64,000 nt of DNA, taken from assembly GCA_025463055.1 (NCBI GenBank), contig JAOAPV010000064.1:1-64000 (forward strand). Reading direction: 5' to 3'. This document shows positions 59,755-64,000 of this stretch, one piece after another. Made by a program: the position numbers and the translations under genes. How positions within the stretch are numbered: position 1 is the first letter of the stretch; every line of letters begins with the position of its first letter. The stretch is from Candidatus Acidiferrum typicum. Lineage in GTDB: Bacteria; Acidobacteriota; Terriglobia; Acidiferrales; UBA7541. The notes beneath the pieces were generated by a model. It ran no database searches. It worked only from the letters and a program-made list of their open reading frames with translations, and was not told the origin of the DNA.

Positions 59755-61296
59755 ATGAAACGATTGATTGAGTGCGTGCCGAATTTTTCCGAAGGACGCG
59801 ACGCGGCTAAGGTGGATGCGATTGTCGCGTCCATGAGCAAGGTGCCGGGAGTTTACGTGCTCGATCGCGAGATGGACGCCGACCACAACCGCAGCGTGGT
59901 TACGCTGGCCGGCGATCCCGATGCGGTTGCCGAAGCGGCGCTGCTCGGCGTCGGAAAAGCGCTGCAGTTGATCGATTTGACCAAGCACAGCGGAGCGCAT
60001 CCACGCATCGGGGCGACGGACGTGGTGCCATTCATTCCCATCGAGGGGATCGCGCTGGAAGATTGCGTGGCTTTGGCGCGACGGGTAGGAGAGGAAATCT
60101 GGAAGCGCTACCGCATACCGGTCTATTTTTACGAGGCTGCCGCCAAACTGCCCGAGCGTACGAACCTCGAGAATATTCGGCGAGGACAATTCGAAAAGCT
60201 TCGCGAAGAGATGAAGCGCGATCACAGTCGCTTGCCGGACGTCGGCGAGCCAAAGTTGCATCCGACCGCGGGGGCTACCGTGGTTGGGGCGCGCAAGTTC
60301 TTGATCGCTTACAACGTGAACCTCAACACCCCCGACGTGGGCATCGCGAATAAAATTGCCAAGGCTATTCGCTTCTCCTCTGGCGGGTTGCGTTATGTGA
60401 AATCGATGGGCGTCGAGCTAAAAGCTCGCAATCTGGCGCAAGTTTCCATCAATCTCACCGATTTTGAGCAGACGCCGATGCACCGCGTCTACGAAATGGT
60501 GAAACGGGAAGCCGCACGGTACGGCGCGATTCCGGTGGGCAGCGAAATCGTCGGACTGATCCCGAAGAAAGCCATCGAAATGGCCACCGACTATTTTTTG
60601 CAGGTCGAGAATTTTTCGCCGGCGCAGGTTTTCGAAAACAGACTGCAAGCCGCACTCACGGGCGAGTCACTGACGCCGGTTTCGAAACAGGGCAAGCTGG
60701 CCAGCCTAGCGGAACCATTTTTGGAAGCTGTTGCCGCGCCAACAGCGACACCCGGCGGTGGGAGCGTTTCCGCGTTGGCGGGAGCGCTTGCGGCGTCGCT
60801 CGGCCAGATGGTCGCGGGACTCTCGCGCAAAAAGAAATCGCAAGCGGCATTTGTGAATCAGCTTTCGGAAGCGCTCGATCAAATGCGCCGCAATGTTGTG
60901 GAGCTTGCGGAAGCGATCGACCGCGACGCGGCGTCGTATGACGCCGTTATGGCAGCTTACAAATTACCGCAAGAGAGCGCCGAGGAAAAGCGCCTGCGCG
61001 ATGACACTATACAGGGGGCCACGCGCGGAGCTGCTGAAGTTCCGCTGCAAGTGGCGGAGCGCAGCGTTGCGCTTTTCGAACGCCTGGGACAACTTGCACC
61101 TATCGCTGCGGCATCCATGAAGTCAGACTTAGAGGTGGCGCGACTGATGGCCGCCGCCAGTGCGCGAGGCGCTTTGGCCAACGTGGAGATCAATCTGGAC
61201 AGCATCACCGATGCGAATTACGTGGCATCAATGCGAGCCAAAAGCGCGGCACTGCGCGAGCGTTTGGCGGAGACCTCTCGCTCCATTAGCGCATGA
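59755..61296 (+). CDS. bifunctional glutamate formiminotransferase / formiminotetrahydrofolate cyclodeaminase
   Basis: 513 residues. The N-terminal half is formiminotransferase (MKRLIECVPNFSEGRDAAKV, MDADHNRSVVTLAG, HPRIGATDVVPFIP, PVYFYEAA), moving the formimino group from formiminoglutamate to tetrahydrofolate. The C-terminal 190 residues are the cyclodeaminase (AAPTATPGGGSVSALAGALAASLGQMVAGLS), which releases ammonia to give methenyl-THF. This fused form is the mammalian-type enzyme (FTCD) and also occurs in bacteria. It completes degradation without hutG. Next to hutI. Confidence 0.95.
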   Translation: MKRLIECVPNFSEGRDAAKVDAIVASMSKVPGVYVLDREMDADHNRSVVTLAGDPDAVAEAALLGVGKALQLIDLTKHSGAHPRIGATDVVPFIPIEGIALEDCVALARRVGEEIWKRYRIPVYFYEAAAKLPERTNLENIRRGQFEKLREEMKRDHSRLPDVGEPKLHPTAGATVVGARKFLIAYNVNLNTPDVGIANKIAKAIRFSSGGLRYVKSMGVELKARNLAQVSINLTDFEQTPMHRVYEMVKREAARYGAIPVGSEIVGLIPKKAIEMATDYFLQVENFSPAQVFENRLQAALTGESLTPVSKQGKLASLAEPFLEAVAAPTATPGGGSVSALAGALAASLGQMVAGLSRKKKSQAAFVNQLSEALDQMRRNVVELAEAIDRDAASYDAVMAAYKLPQESAEEKRLRDDTIQGATRGAAEVPLQVAERSVALFERLGQLAPIAAASMKSDLEVARLMAAASARGALANVEINLDSITDANYVASMRAKSAALRERLAETSRSISA

Positions 61297-61348
61297 TCCC
61301 TGCGCAGTTCCGATATTTTGCTAGGCCAATGTTTGCAAGGAGAGATAC

Positions 61349-62404
61349 ATGAAATCGCCCATTCGAGCGGCCGCTACATCCACTGCGGCAACAGCCATTA
61401 TGAAACTGGCAGCCGTGCTTGCATTTGCGACTGCGACCTTGGTTGCGCCGCAATCTGCGCGCGCTAACCGGCTGGGCACGGACATCATCGCGCTATTCCC
61501 CAAGGAAGTCGGCGAGTTCGCCTACGCCGATTTGAAAAAAGCGCGCACGATGCCGTGGTTTCCGCAACTCCAGCAGCAGATGCTGCCCGACCGCTTCAAG
61601 CAGTTTGAAAAATTTCTCGCCACGGCAGGCGTCGATCCTAATTCGCAAGTGGAAGAACTTGCCTGGGGGCTTGTCGCGGAAGGCGTGAGCAGCAAGACCG
61701 AGGGTGCGGCATCCTCTGCGACTCCGACTGGCGAACAGATTGTGGGTGTCGCGCTGGGAAATTACAATCCAGACTCCACAGAGGCGTATTTCAAACGGCA
61801 GAAGTTACCCACGTTTAAGGCGCGCAACTACACGCTTTATGCTTTTGGGACGGGGGCAGGACCGAGCGATCTTTTTTTCCTCTTCATCGACTCGAGCACG
61901 GCGGCGTTCGGCCACCGGTCTGTACTCGAGAAAATGGTCGAGGTGCGGTTTGGCGCGGAGGAAGGGCTGCTGCGCAACGACAAAATTTTTCCGCTCATCA
62001 ACGAGGCTAACGGCAATGGGATAGTGTGGGCGGTGCTGAATCCGGCCTATACGCGCCTGGCTATGCAGCAGCTCGCGCCGGAAGTCGAGCAGTTTCCGGA
62101 AGCTGCGAAGCTCGTCTCGCGCATGCAAAACATGATCATCAACGTGAACGCCAGCAGCGGCATCGACGGAAAGTTTCAGGCCATCTGCGGTTCACCTGAA
62201 GATGCCAACACGATGGCGCAGTTGCTGCAGGCGGGCCTGCTCTATAAGCGATATCAGGCGGCTAAGGACAATCCGGAGATGGCGGATATGCTGGACAAAG
62301 CGCGCGTCGCGCCGTCGGGCGATCGCTTTATCCTCAACTTGACGCTCACCGACGATCAGATGGCTTCGCTGATCAAACACAACACATTCGCGTTGAAGAT
62401 GTAA
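61349..62404 (+). CDS. secreted protein of unknown function (351 aa)
   Basis: Signal region (KLAAVLAFATATLVAPQSARA). The mature part begins NRLGTDIIALFPKEVGEFAYADLKKA, a repeat-less alpha/beta sequence with a C-terminal FILNLTLTDDQMASLIKHNTF. I recall unnamed homologues in Acidobacteriota (with features of periplasmic proteins), but can assign no function. It starts 52 bp after the FTCD gene on the same strand; GGAGAGATAC is its ribosome binding site. Confidence 0.7.
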   Translation: MKSPIRAAATSTAATAIMKLAAVLAFATATLVAPQSARANRLGTDIIALFPKEVGEFAYADLKKARTMPWFPQLQQQMLPDRFKQFEKFLATAGVDPNSQVEELAWGLVAEGVSSKTEGAASSATPTGEQIVGVALGNYNPDSTEAYFKRQKLPTFKARNYTLYAFGTGAGPSDLFFLFIDSSTAAFGHRSVLEKMVEVRFGAEEGLLRNDKIFPLINEANGNGIVWAVLNPAYTRLAMQQLAPEVEQFPEAAKLVSRMQNMIINVNASSGIDGKFQAICGSPEDANTMAQLLQAGLLYKRYQAAKDNPEMADMLDKARVAPSGDRFILNLTLTDDQMASLIKHNTFALKM

Positions 62405-62431
62405 GAGAGAAAGCGCTCACGCTGCGAGGCG

Positions 62432-62845
62432 CTAACAGCGAGGCGTGGTCGGCGCGATATATTTCGTCAGCCGGGTGACCGCGATGCCATCTCTCGTTTC
62501 ATACTGTACCCGATCGACTCCTCCCAATACTGGTGAGCGACCCTGAGGTTTTCCTTGCGGGTTCCCGCTTTGTGGTGCAAGACCCGCGAGCGAGTCGAGA
62601 CCCACAGCCGGTGACGTGTCCCCTTCGCGAGACAGCGCTACTTCCAATCGGTCCGCCAAGCGCGTGAAGCTCACATCCAGGTGGGGATGCTCCTGCGTTA
62701 AATGCGCGAATGCTTCTTTGCAGGCGGCGACGACGGCAGTCTGCCAATCCGTAATGGCGGGACCTTCCAGTCCGGCTGCATCGGCAAAATAACGTGCTGC
62801 TCCGCCCGCGGCGGCCGCCAACCGCGCGTCCGCTTCAATCTGCAT
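62432..62845 (-). CDS. RsbW-like (HATPase) regulatory protein, degenerate
   Basis: 137 residues from the ATG at 62845 (MQIEADARLAAAAGG); the track's longer start merges it with the upstream gene. The segment ITDWQTAVVAACKEAFAHLTQEHPHLDVSFTRLADRLEVALS follows the helix-N-box-strand pattern of serine/anti-sigma HATPases, but the usual N-box Asn is His and the later glycine boxes are not clear, so ATP binding is doubtful. It ends GGVDRVQYETRDGIAVTRLTKY, like the final strand-helix of that family. It follows the Cys-rich small gene by 10 nt. Confidence 0.5.
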   Translation of the reverse strand: MQIEADARLAAAAGGAARYFADAAGLEGPAITDWQTAVVAACKEAFAHLTQEHPHLDVSFTRLADRLEVALSREGDTSPAVGLDSLAGLAPQSGNPQGKPQGRSPVLGGVDRVQYETRDGIAVTRLTKYIAPTTPRC

Positions 62846-62855
62846 GTGAATACTC

Positions 62856-63041
62856 CTAGCTTCGGTAGCCACGGGTGTTCGCCAGGGGAACATCGCAGGC
62901 TTCCCGGCAATCAGGACAGTAGTGGAGCCCATCTGCGCAGAGGCGCACGTTGTGCTGGCCTTTGCAGATGGTGCAATACTTCTCGCAGGAGCAATGTTCT
63001 TCCGTCTTGTCGCACATGGCGCAGACGACGGGACCGGGCAT
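62856..63041 (-). CDS. Cys-rich zinc-ribbon-like small protein
   Basis: 61 residues from the ATG at 63041 (MPGPVVCAMCDKTEE), within a longer track ORF. Ten cysteines in CxxC-like pairs (VCAMC, CSCEKYCTIC, HYCPDCREAC) suggest two zinc ribbons. It sits immediately upstream of the RsbW-like gene and is almost certainly co-transcribed. I recall similar unnamed proteins in Acidobacteriota. A role as partner or regulator is inferred from linkage. Confidence 0.65.
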   Translation of the reverse strand: MPGPVVCAMCDKTEEHCSCEKYCTICKGQHNVRLCADGLHYCPDCREACDVPLANTRGYRS

Positions 63042-63329
63042 GGGAGCCTCCAAGCAAAACTGTACCTGACGATGGCGACGCGCGGCAAGGCGCACGTCTT
63101 CTTAACGGGGCGAGTCCGCCTACGCAGCAGGTCAGCGTTCCCGCCCCGGTTGTCGATACCGCAATTGTAAGATTGCATTTTGTGACCGCGACATCGGCCC
63201 TTTGTGAGTTAGGTTACTCATAAGATTGGTGGGCCAAACTCTGGGGTAACGTTCAACTCGCCGTTTTCTATACTGACGTAATCGACGTTGAACAGGAGCA
63301 GAGCAGTCCATCCATTGGTAGTGGGCTCA

Positions 63330-64000
63330 ATGTCTATGTCATTGCAAGCATGGAACAATGCAAGGTCCGCTCGTAAGCTTCTTCTCGTAACGGGCAGCTT
63401 ACTTCTTGCAGGAACCTTTTTGATTGGCGCGCGCGCTTTGGATTTCACAGTGCCGTATCTGCCTCTCGCGATCGCCGGTGGTTTTGTTTTTTACTTACGC
63501 GCTTCTGCGAGGAGGGCAGAGATACTGCTTTGGCTTCTGCTTTCCGTTCTGTTCGGTTTAGCCGTAAGCCTACCGCTAAACGGCGATTGGATTCTTTTGG
63601 GCTCCGCCGTTCTTGCTTTGCCCGGACTGGCGGGGCTATTGCTACTCGCCTTGAGGTGTCTATGGTCAGAAGGACCAGAGCGGAGAACCGCGTATGGGTT
63701 CCTTGCCCCTGCGGCGTCCATGGTTTTCTTTGTGTTTTCCGCGCAGCGCGTTCTTAGCCTAGCCAATCTGCTCTATCCCAAGACGTTTGATCTCTACCTT
63801 TTTGCGGCGGACGGCTCATTTAGATGGCAGCCAAACTATGCCCTTTCCCGGGCAATGGTCCACTTTCCAATCTTCGCAATCATAGTAAAGCTAGCTTATG
63901 TTTCACTGCCCTTTGTGATGGCCGTGATCTATGCAATGCGTATCCCGAAGAACACAAAGCGTCCGTCATGGGACATGATCACAGTCTTTCTGCTTGCCGG
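63330..64000 (+). CDS. multi-pass membrane protein, 3' end cut off (not in ORF track)
   Basis: Open frame from the ATG at 63330 (MSMSLQAWNNARSARKL; a second ATG is at 63336) to the end of the window, giving 223 residues. At least five hydrophobic segments are visible (LLLVTGSLLLAGTFLIGARAL, YLPLAIAGGFVFYLRA, EILLWLLLSVLFGLAVSLPL, WILLGSAVLALPGLAGLLLL, AIIVKLAYVSLPFVMAVIYAMR). LYPKTFDLYLFAADGSFRWQPNYALSRAM resembles the N-terminal region of PAP2-type inositolphosphotransferase-like proteins. The catalytic region would lie beyond the edge, so the family is provisional. Confidence 0.65.
   Translation, partial: MSMSLQAWNNARSARKLLLVTGSLLLAGTFLIGARALDFTVPYLPLAIAGGFVFYLRASARRAEILLWLLLSVLFGLAVSLPLNGDWILLGSAVLALPGLAGLLLLALRCLWSEGPERRTAYGFLAPAASMVFFVFSAQRVLSLANLLYPKTFDLYLFAADGSFRWQPNYALSRAMVHFPIFAIIVKLAYVSLPFVMAVIYAMRIPKNTKRPSWDMITVFLLA

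Noticed and set aside
63218-63448. 76-residue minus-strand ORF near the right end
   Set aside because: It overlaps the start of the plus-strand membrane protein on the other strand and shows no recognisable features.

Overview
The window looks like a chromosomal segment of a soil-type Acidobacteriota bacterium (Koribacter/Solibacter-like). This rests on recognised protein families rather than a marker gene: an Oar-like TonB-dependent receptor with a carboxypeptidase-regulatory-like N-terminus, a DUF2911 protein, YVTN and streptogramin-lyase-like beta-propellers, lone TonB C-terminal proteins, several ECF sigma factors, and many short REP-like inverted repeats of the 'ggctaaagccc' and 'gtagcaca...tgtgctac' type. 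The DNA is moderately GC-rich. No phage, plasmid, rRNA or CRISPR is visible. There is one tRNA gene, tRNA-Gly(CCC).

Left part (1-16.5 kb). A cut-off DUF2911 gene, a HAMP-domain membrane protein, a DUF2127 membrane protein and a PilZ-like protein precede the most unusual locus. This is a minus-strand gene run of about 12 kb, read from 15.25 kb down to 3.15 kb: peptide ABC transporter (two ATPases, two permeases, one binding protein), ECF sigma factor, 961-residue TPR-CHAT protease-like protein, zinc-finger protein with an anti-sigma look, secreted S8 (subtilisin-like) protease, and HD-GYP phosphodiesterase. The ABC genes, sigma factor and CHAT gene are joined by start/stop overlaps or gaps of 1-15 nt. 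The set resembles the sigma-factor arm of type III-E CRISPR (TPR-CHAT protease, cleavable inhibitor, ECF sigma) but has no CRISPR. A structured, repeat-rich intergenic stretch follows at 15.7-16.4 kb.

Middle part (16.5-39 kb). A lone TonB-domain protein, a DUF4118-type sensor histidine kinase, the tRNA, small hypothetical genes, a divergent DoxX-like/ECF sigma pair with matching TGTAACC promoter motifs, and a CLC chloride channel with CBS domains behind a palindromic operator. Next is a thioredoxin-like (ResA-type) gene that the ORF track splits in two at an in-frame TGA. The TGA sits exactly at the first redox cysteine (WASW-TGA-GC) and is followed by a perfect 8-bp hairpin at the spacing expected of a bacterial SECIS element, so I annotate it as a probable selenoprotein. 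Then come a divergent SDR/TetR pair with an operator palindrome, a metallophosphoesterase, a degenerate receiver protein, an alcohol dehydrogenase and an SDR. A metal-looking cluster follows: a Cys/His-rich secreted protein, a 43-residue Cys-rich secreted peptide missing from the ORF track, a small membrane protein and the Oar-like TonB receptor. A cytochrome P450 and a receiver protein complete this part.

Right part (39-64 kb). MarC, a Vgb-like propeller, thiG without neighbouring thi genes, a two-domain M16 peptidase followed by an aminotransferase, a long-chain acyl-CoA synthetase, a FlgO/TonB-like protein, a decayed esterase fragment, an AraC regulator with two palindromic repeats at its start, a YVTN propeller, a DUF305 protein, and a histidine-degradation group: hutU, an NmrA-like gene, hutI and a bifunctional formiminotransferase-cyclodeaminase. 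hutH is not in the window. The window ends with an RsbW-like/Cys-rich gene pair and a multi-pass membrane protein that runs off the right edge and is absent from the ORF track.
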